Origin: Chloroflexi bacterium HGW-Chloroflexi-6
Lineage (GTDB): Bacteria; Chloroflexota; Anaerolineae; Anaerolineales; Villigracilaceae
DNA length: 64,000 nt
Reading direction: 5' to 3'
Assembly: GCA_002840685.1 (NCBI GenBank)
Contig: PHBU01000007.1
Coordinates: forward strand, 124,001 to 188,000
Below are positions 55,347-64,000 of this stretch, piece by piece. Both the position numbers and the translations under genes were made by a program. Position 1 is the first letter of the stretch. Each line of letters opens with the position of its first letter. Below the pieces are notes generated by a model. That model was not told where the DNA came from and did no database searches. It saw only the letters and a list, made by a program, of their open reading frames with translations.

Positions 55347-56118
55347 GATTTAGCACAAGTTGTGAGATTGCCGGGACGATATGCGCAACATCTTCGTAAA
55401 TATTGATATCAGCCCGGACGCTGATGTAAGTGGGTGAATTATTAATGATAATCAGATGTGCGCCGCGGTCAACGGCTTGCATTGGTAACCCTGCCACGGG
55501 TAGCACTTCGAGCGAGGAGCCAATCACCATCATCAAATCACATTTACGTGACTCTGCCTGCGCTTCATGCCATGCTTTTTGAGGCAGTTGTTCGCCAAAT
55601 AAAATTACATCTGGTTTTAGTATAGCACCGCAAATTGAACAATGGGGCAACAGGTCGCTTTCGATAAAAGCATTCAGATATTTATGGTATTCAAATTTTT
55701 TGTAACATTGGGTGCAAGTCAGTGTAGCCAGCGTTCCATGCATTTCAATGACTCGTGCTGACCCTGCTTTCTGGTGCAGAATATCAATGTTCTGGGTGAT
55801 GATCGCCTGCAATTTTCCTTGCTGTTCCAATGCTGCCAGAGCCTGATGGGCTTCGTTGGGTTGTGCTTCGAAGATGGAACTTGCCAGTGGGCGAAACCAT
55901 TCAAAAAACTTTTCAGGGTGTGTGCGAAAGGTTGTCTGGGATGCTACTTCGAGCGGCTCATCTTTCGCCCACAAACCTTTGCCCTCCGAACGAAAATCAG
56001 GGATGCCTGATGGGGTCGAAATTCCGGCTCCTGTCAGAGCAACGATATGCTTTGCCTTGCAGATGAGTTCGGCGGCATAATCGATTGCTTCCAAAGTTTT
56101 GCCGGAAAAACTCGTCAT
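55336..56118 (-). CDS. Sir2-family NAD-dependent protein deacylase
   Basis: 260 residues of CobB type. NAD-binding ALTGAGISTPSGIPDFR, TQNIDILHQKAGS, the catalytic histidine in VIEMHGTLATLTC and two zinc pairs (CTQC, CSIC) are all present. It overlaps the upstream regulator gene by 4 nt and the downstream kinase gene by 11 nt, so it is embedded in a two-component operon. The substrate could be a component of that signalling unit or acetyl-CoA synthetase; not decidable here. Confidence 0.93.
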   Translation of the reverse strand: MTSFSGKTLEAIDYAAELICKAKHIVALTGAGISTPSGIPDFRSEGKGLWAKDEPLEVASQTTFRTHPEKFFEWFRPLASSIFEAQPNEAHQALAALEQQGKLQAIITQNIDILHQKAGSARVIEMHGTLATLTCTQCYKKFEYHKYLNAFIESDLLPHCSICGAILKPDVILFGEQLPQKAWHEAQAESRKCDLMMVIGSSLEVLPVAGLPMQAVDRGAHLIIINNSPTYISVRADINIYEDVAHIVPAISQLVLNHER

Positions 56119-57293
56119 GATTCGGCTTTGTTTGATTTGGGCGCGCGACTAATAATCTTGTTGGCAAGACCGGTATACTGCTGGGTTGTTAGACTTTCCG
56201 GTTGGGCCAGAATGGCCGAGTTTTGCACCCGAATGGCCTGTAGCAGCAACTCTGGAGCGGGGGTAAATGTCACTTCAATTGGATACTGAATCTTATCTTG
56301 TACTTGTGGCACTGAGAGTTGGGCTTCTGAACGAATGCGGTAATTGACCGCCAGGTGAAGTTTTGAGTTATCCATTCCGAATTTGACGAGATCTTCGATT
56401 AAAGCGCGGGTATGTATGACGGGATTTGTAAATGGCTCTGTAACAACTAAAATCTCATCAAAAGCAGGCAATATTTTTTGAGTGAGTGTTGGCAATCCAC
56501 AACCCAGGTCAACAATAACGAATTTAGCCATAAACTTCATTCGCGCCAGGATCGCCTGGAAGGGTTGGATATTATCCACCAATAATGCATCTTTGGGTTG
56601 TCCCGAAGCACACAGGATTTTCACCCCGGATTGATGTTTGCTGATTTTTTCTCTGATGGCTTCGCGGGTAATTTCCTTGGCCGGCAAATTAAGCAGTTCG
56701 GTCAATCCTTGCGGTTTGGGGAGTTTCAGATCTTCGCCCAAGGTACCCTGCCCGGGGCGAAACTCTGCCAAAATGACGATTGATTTGCTGGCTTTTTCAA
56801 TGCTGGACGCAAGATTAAAAGCGATGGTTGTGGCACCTAATCCACCGCGCACGCCCAGCACACCGATTGTATAGGCTGGCACTTCGCTGGCCGGACCAGT
56901 CGGCGGGTTGATTTTGCCTTTCGACGCCCGGGCCAGCAAAGCCTTTACATGGGCCTGTAGTTCTGCCGGGTGAGTGGGCTTGGTCAGGTAATCATCTGCC
57001 CCGGCCTCGAACCCGGTGACTTTATCATCCAGCTGGCTTTTGGCGGTGAACATCAGGATGGGAATATCCACGGTTTTTGAGTTGGATCGCAGGTTACGCG
57101 CCACCTCATAGCCATCCATTTGCGGCATCATCACATCCAACAGTATCAGGCTGGGGATTTCTGCCAGGGCCAGGTCGAGTCCTTGCTGCCCATTGGATGC
57201 GGCGATAATCTGGTAGCCTTGTTTTTGGAGCATCATGCCTACCAGGCGCAAAGTGTCGAGGTCGTCATCTATAATCAGGATTTTTTCAGGCAT
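56115..57293 (-). CDS. Response regulator fused to ParA/MinD-like (CpaE/TadZ-type) ATPase domain
   Basis: 392 residues from the ATG at 57293 (MPEKILIIDDDLDTLRL). A receiver domain (~1-120) with the phosphorylatable aspartate in LILLDVMMPQMDG and LTKPTHPAELQAHV. The C-terminal ~240 residues are a MinD/ParA fold: IGVLGVRGGLGATTIAFNLAS, IVILAEFRPGQGTLGEDL and FVIVDLGCGLPTLTQ. The deviant Walker A lysines are absent (RGGLGATT), as in atypical CpaE/TadZ proteins that may not hydrolyse ATP. First gene of the unit with Sir2 and the histidine kinase. Pilus genes are not seen nearby. Confidence 0.87.
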   Translation of the reverse strand: MPEKILIIDDDLDTLRLVGMMLQKQGYQIIAASNGQQGLDLALAEIPSLILLDVMMPQMDGYEVARNLRSNSKTVDIPILMFTAKSQLDDKVTGFEAGADDYLTKPTHPAELQAHVKALLARASKGKINPPTGPASEVPAYTIGVLGVRGGLGATTIAFNLASSIEKASKSIVILAEFRPGQGTLGEDLKLPKPQGLTELLNLPAKEITREAIREKISKHQSGVKILCASGQPKDALLVDNIQPFQAILARMKFMAKFVIVDLGCGLPTLTQKILPAFDEILVVTEPFTNPVIHTRALIEDLVKFGMDNSKLHLAVNYRIRSEAQLSVPQVQDKIQYPIEVTFTPAPELLLQAIRVQNSAILAQPESLTTQQYTGLANKIISRAPKSNKAES

Positions 57294-57377
57294 AGTGTAT
57301 TTTTCCCTGTTGTGAGTTGCGTGAGTGAACACAGTTTAGCATTAAGCCGGCATTCAATCAAGTTCTATGGTTTGATG

Positions 57378-57383
57378 TATAAT
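57378..57383 (+). promoter_or_regulatory. ssrA: -10 box of ssrA
   Basis: TATAAT lies 16 nt before the 5' end of the mature tmRNA. The -35 region is weak. Confidence 0.5.
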
Positions 57384-57399
57384 ACGCATCCAACGTTTT

Positions 57400-57799
57400 G
57401 GGGATGACTGGCTTCGACAGGGGAGGCTGGCCCCGGAATGCGAGCCGAGAGGCGCCGACCTCGATAACTCAGCGCAAAAAATCAAGTGCCAACCGCACTT
57501 CCTACGCCGCTATGCCCCTCGCCGCCTAATCCGCGATAGAGAGCTAACCGGCCCGCCCTTAATCGGGCGGCGTTCACCGTTCCCGTTCCCCTCCCGGAGA
57601 GCGAGTGGGCGTCAAAAAGGTGGGGTGCCGTGCCTGAAGGTCATGCAGGGCGCGAAAGAGGGCCTTAGGGCCTGAGTGAATGGTCGCAGGTGGTTTTGCC
57701 GATTGTGCAACCTGTGGCGACAACTGTCAACCGGCTACGCTCGTAGATTTCCGCGGGTTGAATCTCTTGGACGCGGGTTCGATTCCCGCCATCTCCACA
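57400..57799 (+). ncRNA. ssrA: tmRNA (ssrA)
   Basis: The 5' end GGGGATGACTGGCTTCGACA and the 3' end GGTTCGATTCCCGCCATCTC are diagnostic; GGGGATG pairs with CATCTCC as acceptor stem. The tag frame ends ...SSANRTSYAAMPLAA-stop (TAA at 57527-57529), with the LAA end expected for proteolysis. The exact resume codon upstream (near 57473) is not certain. CCA appears not to be encoded. It rescues stalled ribosomes. Confidence 0.95.
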
Positions 57800-57803
57800 C
57801 TTG

Positions 57804-57830
57804 AAAAGCGCGCTCTCGGGCGTGCTTTTT
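57804..57830 (+). terminator. Terminator of ssrA
   Basis: AAAAGCGCGC pairs with GCGTGCTTTT (one G-U) around a short loop, followed by a T. It starts directly after the tmRNA 3' end. Confidence 0.85.
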
Positions 57831-58000
57831 GCTTGCCCCCATTCGGATGTATTTGACTGCTGTTATCTGGAAGTATGGCTGGGGATTATATTGATTTTTC
57901 GCCTCGCATTTAGCAATGGAATTTTTATACCTTATTTATCTGATTGTGCTAAAATTCTCTGTGTGCTTGATTTGTCCACCCACTGAGAGGAGAGAATGCC

Positions 58001-58798
58001 ATGAAAGTTTTACGTCCGTTTCTTTTGATCGCAGGTTTTATTTTGATAGTCGGTTTGGCTTGTAGCGTCAATATGGGTGATGAGCCTACCCAAGCTCCAC
58101 CTGTTCAGGAAGAACCCGTTCAACCTGTCCAGGAAGAAGAACCTGCTGAGCCCGAACCGACCGATGCCCCGGCTGAACCCGAACCAACCGATGTGCCTGA
58201 ACCCACAGAAGAACCCACCGAAGCTGTCTCAGAATTCTTCACGGAAGAGTTTGACAGCGATCCGCAGTGGAATTACTTCCTGACATCCGGTGACGAGGAA
58301 AAGATTGATGTCAAGTTTGATGATAGCCTCATGATTTTCAATCTGGATGCGCTCAGCATTTACGCTTATTACATCTACGAAGCCTTTGAATATCGTGATG
58401 TTCGTATCGATTTGCGTGCTGAGAATCGTGGTATGAACAACAACAACATTAGTTTGGTCTGTCGCATGAGCGATGAAGAAGGCTGGTATGAGTTCAGCAC
58501 CGAAGGCGGCGGCTTGTGGTATCTCTATGCAGCCGTGCCAGGCAACGATGGCAAGATCCGTTACAATACCATTGATAGTGGCGGCGTCAAAGCCTTAAAG
58601 CAAGGCAAAGAAGTAAATGAATTCACCATGATTTGCAACGGCACAGATATTACCTTGGGCGTCAATGGCGTCGAGATCAAGAAGGTCAAGGAAAATAAAT
58701 ATGCCTTGCGCGATGGATTTGTTGGCTTCAACATTTCTTCGTTGAACGTCACTCCCATTGTGGTTGAAGTCGATTGGTTCCAGGTTTCTGAACCCTAA
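58001..58798 (+). CDS. Lipoprotein with acidic Pro-rich stalk and LamG-like domain
   Basis: 265 residues. The signal peptide ends in a lipobox, IVGLACS. Residues ~28-75 are a Pro/Glu-rich stalk of repeated EPTD/PEPT units. The C-terminal ~180 residues (FTEEFDSDPQWNYF... VEVDWFQVSEP) have the look of a concanavalin/LamG-like or DUF1080-type beta-sandwich. AGAGGAGAG upstream gives the start. Surface exposed; ligand unknown. A hairpin follows the stop. Confidence 0.8.
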   Translation: MKVLRPFLLIAGFILIVGLACSVNMGDEPTQAPPVQEEPVQPVQEEEPAEPEPTDAPAEPEPTDVPEPTEEPTEAVSEFFTEEFDSDPQWNYFLTSGDEEKIDVKFDDSLMIFNLDALSIYAYYIYEAFEYRDVRIDLRAENRGMNNNNISLVCRMSDEEGWYEFSTEGGGLWYLYAAVPGNDGKIRYNTIDSGGVKALKQGKEVNEFTMICNGTDITLGVNGVEIKKVKENKYALRDGFVGFNISSLNVTPIVVEVDWFQVSEP

Positions 58799-58824
58799 TC
58801 TTTGCGAGGTTTGGTTTTTTCTTT

Positions 58825-58854
58825 ATCAGCCCGTCCTGGCCAGGACGGGCTGAT
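58825..58854. terminator. Hairpin after the lipoprotein gene
   Basis: A 15-bp arm starting ATCAGCCCGTCCTGG is followed directly by its complement with no loop. There is no long T run on the plus strand, so termination is plausible but not certain. Confidence 0.55.
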
Positions 58855-58961
58855 GCTTTGTATGCAATTTCTACGCCTTGTTAACGCGATTCTTGCATTT
58901 ATCGATTATCTTAAAGAGCATACTGCTAACAGATATTTTGCTTGAAGGAGAATTTGCCACA

Positions 58962-60845
58962 ATGGGAAAAATCATCGGAATTGACCTCGGAACAACAAAC
59001 AGTGTGGTTGCTGTTATGGAAGGCGGAACGCCTACTGTGATTACAACTGCCGAAGGCGGCCGGCTGTGCCCGTCAGTCGTCGCTTTTAATAAAAACGGCG
59101 AGCGCATGGTCGGGCAAACCGCCAAGCGCCAGTCAGTTATTAACTCAGAAAACACCATTTATTCCATCAAACGCTTCATCGGACGCCGCTATGAAGAAGT
59201 CGAAAGTGAGCGTAAGATGGTTCCGTACCAGGTGATCGAAGGCCCAACAGACGATGTGCGAGTCAAGGTACCGGGCACCGGGCGCGAGTATAGCCCCCAG
59301 GAAATCAGCGCCATGGTGTTGGCCAAGCTCAAGACGGATGCTGAATCTTATCTTGGTGAGAGTGTTACCCAGGCTGTTATCACCGTTCCCGCTTATTTCA
59401 ATGACTCCCAGCGGCAGGCCACCAAAGATGCGGGCCGGATTGCCGGTTTGGAAGTTTTGCGCATCATCAACGAACCGACTGCATCTGCCCTGGCTTATGG
59501 GTTGGATAAGAAAAAGAATGAAACCATCCTGGTTTTCGACTTGGGTGGTGGTACCTTCGATGTTTCCATTCTGGAAGTTGGCGAAGGCGTTATCGAAGTC
59601 AAAGCCACCAACGGTGATACCCACCTGGGTGGCGACGACTGGGATCAGAAAATTGTCAACTGGGCCGCGGATGAATTCAAAGCCCAGGAAGGCATCGATC
59701 TGCGCCAGGATCGTCAGGCGCTCCAGCGTTTGCGCGAGGCCGCTGAAAAAGCCAAGGTAGAGCTTTCCACCATGATGGAAACTGAGATCAACCTGCCTTA
59801 CATCACGGCCGATGCCAATGGCCCCAAGCACATGGTCTTGCGACTGAGCCGCGCCAAATTTGAGCAAATGACCGAAGATCTGCTCAAGCGCTGCGAAATC
59901 CCCTTCCAGAATGCGCTTAAGGATGCCGGCCTGCGCTCCGGCGATTTGAACGAAGTTGTTCTGGTGGGCGGCTCCAGCCGCATGCCGATGGTTCAAGATC
60001 TCGTCCGTCGTTTGACCGGCAAAGAACCCAATAAATCGGTCAACCCCGATGAAGTCGTCGCCGTTGGCGCGGCCATTCAGGGTGGTGTGCTCGGCGGTGA
60101 AGTGCGCGATATTCTGCTGCTCGATGTGACCCCGCTCTCCCTGGGCGTCGAAACCCTGGGCAGCGTCATGACCGTGATGATCGAGCGTAACACCACCATC
60201 CCAGTTAAGAAAACTGAAACCTATTCCACGGCTGCTGACAGCCAGACCGCTGTTGATATTCACATCTTGCAGGGCGAGCGCCCGATGGCCGGCGATAATA
60301 TGAGCCTGGGCCGTTTCCGCCTGGATGGCATTCCGCCTGCGCCGCGCGGCGTTCCGCAAGTCGAAGTAACCTTCGACATCGATGCCAACGGCATCTTGCA
60401 CGTCACAGCCAAGGATAAAGCCAGCGGCAAAGAACAGAAGATCACCGTTACGGCCTCGACCAACCTGAACAAGCAAGATATCGACAAGATGGTGCAGGAA
60501 GCCCGCGCTCACGAAGCCGAAGACAAGAAGCGCAAGGAATCGATCGAAGTCAAGAACTCTGCCGACAACCTGATCTACCAGACCGAGAAAGCCCTCAAAG
60601 ACCTGGGTGATAAAGTCGCCCAAGGTGAACGTGGCAATATCGAAGCCAAGGTTGCCGAATTGAAACAGGCCTTGCAGGGCGACGACATTGAAAAGACCAA
60701 GAAACTGACTGAGGAAGTCCAGCAGGCTTTCTATGCTCTCAGCCAGCAGCTTTACGCGCAAGGTCAGCCTCAACCTGAAGGCGGCCCGGCTGCTCCGCCC
60801 CCCGGCGGTGGTGACGATGTCATCGATGGAGAAGTAAAAGAGTAG
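58962..60845 (+). CDS. dnaK: Chaperone DnaK (Hsp70)
   Basis: 627 residues from the ATG at 58962 ([16 protein letters not shown]), with GGAG upstream. The ATPase domain shows GIDLGTTNS, the [10 protein letters not shown] phosphate loop and the [11 protein letters not shown] segment; the substrate-binding domain and a short C-terminal lid follow, ending [13 protein letters not shown]. No grpE or dnaJ is next to it and no CIRCE element is seen. It ends 4 bp before the convergent methyltransferase. Confidence 0.97.
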   Translation: MGKIIGIDLGTTNSVVAVMEGGTPTVITTAEGGRLCPSVVAFNKNGERMVGQTAKRQSVINSENTIYSIKRFIGRRYEEVESERKMVPYQVIEGPTDDVRVKVPGTGREYSPQEISAMVLAKLKTDAESYLGESVTQAVITVPAYFNDSQRQATKDAGRIAGLEVLRIINEPTASALAYGLDKKKNETILVFDLGGGTFDVSILEVGEGVIEVKATNGDTHLGGDDWDQKIVNWAADEFKAQEGIDLRQDRQALQRLREAAEKAKVELSTMMETEINLPYITADANGPKHMVLRLSRAKFEQMTEDLLKRCEIPFQNALKDAGLRSGDLNEVVLVGGSSRMPMVQDLVRRLTGKEPNKSVNPDEVVAVGAAIQGGVLGGEVRDILLLDVTPLSLGVETLGSVMTVMIERNTTIPVKKTETYSTAADSQTAVDIHILQGERPMAGDNMSLGRFRLDGIPPAPRGVPQVEVTFDIDANGILHVTAKDKASGKEQKITVTASTNLNKQDIDKMVQEARAHEAEDKKRKESIEVKNSADNLIYQTEKALKDLGDKVAQGERGNIEAKVAELKQALQGDDIEKTKKLTEEVQQAFYALSQQLYAQGQPQPEGGPAAPPPGGGDDVIDGEVKE

Positions 60846-60849
60846 TTTG

Positions 60850-61596
60850 CTACTTCTTTTGCAAAACTGCCAGCAGGCGCGTCGCAAACAAAAGCGGCAG
60901 CCAATCCAGCGCGCTGTCCAGCTTTTGCATCAGCGGATACCAGCCATCAGGGTACATATGTGGCTTCGAATAGCCCCCGGTTGTCACATATGAAATCGCT
61001 GAAAAATGCTTAACCGTTACCAAATTCCAGCCGTCTAACAACGGCTGGAATTTTTTGTTACCAAAAATCCGTCCGGCGTTGCCCTGAGCCGCGTAGTAAT
61101 CGCTCTCAGTGACCGACCAGCCTGCCGGAGCAGACCAGGTGATTTCATCGCGCAAAGCGATCGGCTCGTGGTGCAGCAGGCCAAAGGTCAGCAGGCCCAT
61201 CAGGCTGAGGGCATACGGGTCGAAGATCAGCACGCGCCCGCCGGGTCGCAGCGTCCGCCGAAATTCATCCAGCGCTGTGCCGGGGTAACGCAAATGATGG
61301 AAAACATCGAATAGCACCAGGTCACTGATGCTCTCGTCCGCAAAGGGCAGGGCATAGGCGTTCTGGACCAGATCCAGCCAGGGGTTGGGGAACAGGTCCG
61401 TTCTCAGGCAGTCGGGGATGACTTCCTTGATGTTGCCGATCCCCGAACCCAGCTCAACCACCAAGGGCGCGTTCAAGCCCGAAAGGAGGGCCGCGATTTG
61501 CCGGTGAAAGTCGCGATAAATCTGGCGCAGGAGTGGTTTTTTCTCCCAAAAGGCATAATTCAATAAAATTTCATCTTGATGGCGTTCGATTGTCAT
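60850..61596 (-). CDS. Class I SAM-dependent methyltransferase
   Basis: 248 residues from the ATG at 61596; longer upstream readings overlap the divergent gene. Motif I is VVELGSGIGNIKEV (~residue 44), followed by LPFADESISDLVLFDVFHHL and LRPGGRVLIFDPYA, the Methyltransf_11 pattern. A TACAAT ends 6 nt before the ATG, so the message may be leaderless. Substrate unknown; the neighbour is a membrane glycosyltransferase-like protein, hinting at envelope lipid or glycan modification. Confidence 0.85.
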   Translation of the reverse strand: MTIERHQDEILLNYAFWEKKPLLRQIYRDFHRQIAALLSGLNAPLVVELGSGIGNIKEVIPDCLRTDLFPNPWLDLVQNAYALPFADESISDLVLFDVFHHLRYPGTALDEFRRTLRPGGRVLIFDPYALSLMGLLTFGLLHHEPIALRDEITWSAPAGWSVTESDYYAAQGNAGRIFGNKKFQPLLDGWNLVTVKHFSAISYVTTGGYSKPHMYPDGWYPLMQKLDSALDWLPLLFATRLLAVLQKK

Positions 61597-61602
61597 GCGC
61601 CA

Positions 61603-61623
61603 ATTGTAACGGATTGGTATAAT
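61603..61623. promoter_or_regulatory. Two divergent -10 boxes, each 6 nt from a start codon
   Basis: Minus-strand TACAAT (61603-61608) serves the ATG at 61596; plus-strand TATAAT (61618-61623, with TGG extension) serves the ATG at 61630. Both genes share a 33-bp intergenic region. Confidence 0.55.
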
Positions 61624-61629
61624 TTCGGT

Positions 61630-63597
61630 ATGACTTCCCCCACCCAAACCACATTTTGGCGGAGTATTCTTAGTTTTACGGCCTTGCTGGCAGTGTTGGC
61701 GATTTTTGACACATTTCAACTCGCCGAAAAACTGCAAGTGAACCCTTTTTCCAGTAAATCCGTTTTGGGGATGCTGGCCTTTTTCACGCTGACGGTTTTG
61801 CTGAGCGGGGCCGCGCTCGCGCTCACCTTGAGCGGCTACCGTCAAAAAACATTCTCCACGCTCGAAGTTTCCACCCGGCTGGCTGGTTGGCTCCGTTTCG
61901 CCGCCATTCCGGCTTTCCTGGCGATTTTGCTGGCATTCCCGCTCTTGTATGCCCTGCCCGAATTTCGGCAACTCTTTGGCGGAAACGGAATCCGCTTCTT
62001 TATCTTCTGGTTGCTTGCCCTGGCCGGGATGAACAGCCTGAAAACCGCCCGCCCGACTTTGGACTTTCCTGCGGTGCTGGCCGCGACGCTCATTTTGCAA
62101 TCAGTGGTTAATCTGGCGGCCTCATATCTGCCGGCAATCACCGATTACCCGTTTGCGATGGGCTGGTCTGAGACGAGCCGTTTTTATTTCCCTTCGTTGT
62201 TTTTCTCAGAAAAAATCTACGGGCAGAGCTATCCCTGGCCGATTTTGCACCCAAGTTTGCATTTACTGTTGGCCCCGCCTTACTGGTTCGAGGCGCCACT
62301 CTGGTTTCACCGTGCCTGGCAGGTGGGTATCCGTTTTCTGATGGTTGGGCTGATTTCCCCGGCCCTGCTCTCGCGCTTTGGACGGACTCGCCGCGGCGGA
62401 CTGTACTGGCTGGCCTTTGCCTGGATATTTGTCTACCTGTTCAATCTGCCCCTTTACTTGCACCTGCCGCTGACGGTCTTCCCGCTCTTGTGGCTTTTCC
62501 GCGCCGAAGATGACCGTCGCACCTGGATTTTGCTGATCCTGACCTCGATTTGGGCGGGCCTGAGCCGCTTGAACTGGTATCCGATGCCGGGGCTGATCTT
62601 GGCGGCGCTTTATTTGCTGGAAGAAAGAAGAAAGACGAAAGAGACCATTTCATCTCTTTCATCTTTCTTCTCTTATTTCTGGAAACCTGTTGCCTGGGTT
62701 TTTGCCGGAACCAGCCTCGCTTACACCGTATCACAGGTTTATATTTCCCTTTCGGGCAACCTGCCGGGAGATTTCTTCACCAGTATCTCTTCTGATTTGC
62801 TCTGGTATCGTCTGTGGCCGAATGAAACCTATCCACTGGGGGTTTTAGCAGGGATTCTGCTGTTTTCACTGCCGTTGTGGATCTTGATTGCGGTAGAGAG
62901 AACCAACATTTTTCGAGGATGGAGCGAACATCGCGAGATATTCCACTCTGTTGCGTTGTTTGCCATCCTGCTGGTGCTTTTCATCGGTGGGATTTTCGTA
63001 AGCATGAAGATCGGCGGTGGGGCAGATCTTCATAACATGGATGCCTATGCCGTGCTGCTCTTGATAGTGGCCGCTTACTCATTTTTCCGGGCTGAGAAGC
63101 CAATTCCGTGGCAGGTGGTGGCGCTGCTTGTGCTGGTCCCGGCCTGGTTTGCGCAGCAGCCCAACAGCGGTGTAGCGCGCTACGACAAGGCGGCGAGTCA
63201 GGCCACTTTAACGGCCATCCAGCAGCGGGTGGATGCGAGCGAGGGTGAAATCCTGTTCATTACCCAGCGCCACCTGATCGCGATGAAAATGCTGACGGGT
63301 GTGACTCTCATCCCTGAATATGAGCGCGAAGATCTGATGGAAATGGCAATGGCGAATAACGTTGCCTATCTTGAGCGCTTCGAGCAGGATATTGCCAGCC
63401 AGCGTTTTTCGGCCATCATCGTTGACCCGCTCAAATTCAACCTGTTGGGCAGCGATTACGCCATGGGCGAGGAAAACAACGCCTGGGCACGGCGCGTGGT
63501 CAAGCCGGTGCTGTGCTGGTACCGGGAAGACGAAACCTTCCCCGCGGACCGGGTCGTGATTTACGTCCCGCGCGAGGAAGGTCGGCAATGTCCTTGA
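61630..63597 (+). CDS. Multi-spanning membrane protein, GT-C glycosyltransferase-like
   Basis: 655 residues from the ATG at 61630 (MTSPTQTTFW). About a dozen hydrophobic helices occupy residues ~10-510. A soluble C-terminal domain (~520-655) includes GEILFITQRHLIAMKML and IIVDPLKFNLLGSDY. The layout is like GT-C/PMT-type polyprenyl-sugar transferases, although no clear DxD or DE motif was identified in the first loop. Substrate unknown. The TATAAT 6 nt upstream suggests a leaderless message. Confidence 0.75.
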   Translation: MTSPTQTTFWRSILSFTALLAVLAIFDTFQLAEKLQVNPFSSKSVLGMLAFFTLTVLLSGAALALTLSGYRQKTFSTLEVSTRLAGWLRFAAIPAFLAILLAFPLLYALPEFRQLFGGNGIRFFIFWLLALAGMNSLKTARPTLDFPAVLAATLILQSVVNLAASYLPAITDYPFAMGWSETSRFYFPSLFFSEKIYGQSYPWPILHPSLHLLLAPPYWFEAPLWFHRAWQVGIRFLMVGLISPALLSRFGRTRRGGLYWLAFAWIFVYLFNLPLYLHLPLTVFPLLWLFRAEDDRRTWILLILTSIWAGLSRLNWYPMPGLILAALYLLEERRKTKETISSLSSFFSYFWKPVAWVFAGTSLAYTVSQVYISLSGNLPGDFFTSISSDLLWYRLWPNETYPLGVLAGILLFSLPLWILIAVERTNIFRGWSEHREIFHSVALFAILLVLFIGGIFVSMKIGGGADLHNMDAYAVLLLIVAAYSFFRAEKPIPWQVVALLVLVPAWFAQQPNSGVARYDKAASQATLTAIQQRVDASEGEILFITQRHLIAMKMLTGVTLIPEYEREDLMEMAMANNVAYLERFEQDIASQRFSAIIVDPLKFNLLGSDYAMGEENNAWARRVVKPVLCWYREDETFPADRVVIYVPREEGRQCP

Positions 63598-63610
63598 GTT
63601 CAGCTTTTGT

Positions 63611-64000
63611 TTACAGCCCGCGTTCACCGCGGATGTAGGGATTGCCCAGCGCCGCGGGAGCTCCCAGACGCTTGCGCATCGCTTCACGCGAACCGAGGAT
63701 CAGCACGATCACGGTGAAGGCGTAGGGCAGCATTTGCAGGAAAAATCCCCAGTATGGGTTGTAATAGAACGGGTTGGCCATCCCCAGGATCATGGTCGGC
63801 CCCTGGATATCGAGGATCAGGCGGCGCAGCGCGCCAAAAGCGTAGGCTCCGGCCATCGCGCGGAAGGGATCCCATTGGGCGAAGATCACCAGACCGACGG
63901 CAATCCAACCCTGCCCGGCAGTGGTCAGTTCGCTGAACCAGCCCGGCGAAATAGCCAGGCTGATGGTCGCTCCTGCCAGTCCGGCAAAAACCCCACCCAC
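63611..64000 (-). CDS. Sugar/nucleoside ABC transporter permease, C-terminal part
   Basis: The last ~129 residues of a permease whose start lies beyond the right edge. FAGLAGATISLAISPGWF and GQGWIAVGLVIFAQWDPF match the BPD_transp_2 permeases of basic-membrane-protein (nucleoside or simple sugar) ABC importers, NupP/NupQ type. The end is LGNPYIRGERGL. Operon partners are outside the window. Confidence 0.85.
   Translation of the reverse strand: MGGVFAGLAGATISLAISPGWFSELTTAGQGWIAVGLVIFAQWDPFRAMAGAYAFGALRRLILDIQGPTMILGMANPFYYNPYWGFFLQMLPYAFTVIVLILGSREAMRKRLGAPAALGNPYIRGERGL

Noticed and set aside
57473..57529. Tag peptide read in the GCA frame of ssrA
   Set aside because: That frame has no LAA-type ending; the frame ending AAMPLAA-stop fits known tags, although its resume codon is not settled.

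Overview
The window reads as chromosomal DNA of a bacterium that is probably a member of the Chloroflexota (Anaerolineae-like). This is inferred from gene content: an archaeal-style LysW amino-carrier pathway for lysine and arginine, a DnaB/DnaD/DnaI-type primosome cluster, transmembrane Ser/Thr kinases, many hairpin repeats between genes, and several promoters whose -10 box ends only 6 nt before the start codon. No rRNA or tRNA gene was seen, so the taxonomy is not proven.

Region 1 (1-15,290) is an AT-rich accessory island that looks like a conflict/defence locus. It starts with a partial minus-strand ORF (1-3154, open off the left edge) with an HTH-like segment, a STAND/AAA-type NTPase and HEAT-like repeats. 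Divergent from it are a small protein and a large serine recombinase. Then comes a minus-strand operon of six genes: a CpXC/TPR protein, a TPR-CHAT caspase-like protease, a small zinc-ribbon protein, a membrane protein, a SIR2-STAND NTPase and a coiled-coil membrane protein. The mix of one NAD-cleaving-type and one protease-type effector with sensor-like repeats is the best candidate for an undescribed system here.

Region 2 (15,290-17,860) holds a polar amino-acid ABC permease, its binding lipoprotein and an SCP2-like protein.

Region 3 (17,866-32,120) is a divergent lysine/arginine supercluster. The minus operon makes alpha-aminoadipate and loads it on LysW (homocitrate synthase with a C-terminal RAM-like domain, homoaconitase large and small subunits, homoisocitrate dehydrogenase, LysX). 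The plus operon carries argG, argH, lysW, a second LysX/ArgX-type ligase, lysY/argC, lysZ/argB, lysJ/argD and lysK/argE. One set of LysW-processing enzymes therefore probably serves both amino acids. In the gap between the operons each one has a strong promoter, a short leader peptide with basic-residue codons and an intrinsic terminator: two back-to-back candidate ribosome-mediated attenuators.

Region 4 (32,100-39,300) has a REP-associated tyrosine transposase between two REPIN-like doublets, then glutamate synthase gltB-gltD, which supplies glutamate for the preceding pathways.

Region 5 (39,680-44,960) is an operon of a large HxxxDG-containing protein and two membrane Ser/Thr kinases. Region 6 (44,990-52,200) holds a bacteriohemerythrin, an AAA ATPase, a lipoprotein, a helicase loader with two AAA+ domains, a DnaD-like protein, DnaB and a bifunctional-nuclease-family protein. 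Region 7 (52,330-64,000) has mutL, a GAF histidine kinase - Sir2 deacetylase - response regulator/ParA-like operon, tmRNA, a lipoprotein, dnaK, a methyltransferase divergent from a multi-TM glycosyltransferase-like protein, and the end of an ABC permease gene.

From about 17.7 kb on, most intergenic gaps hold 50-190 bp imperfect hairpin repeats of several families. Some copies extend into coding DNA: the mutL linker, the lysK middle and 3' end, and the 3' end of the homoisocitrate dehydrogenase gene.
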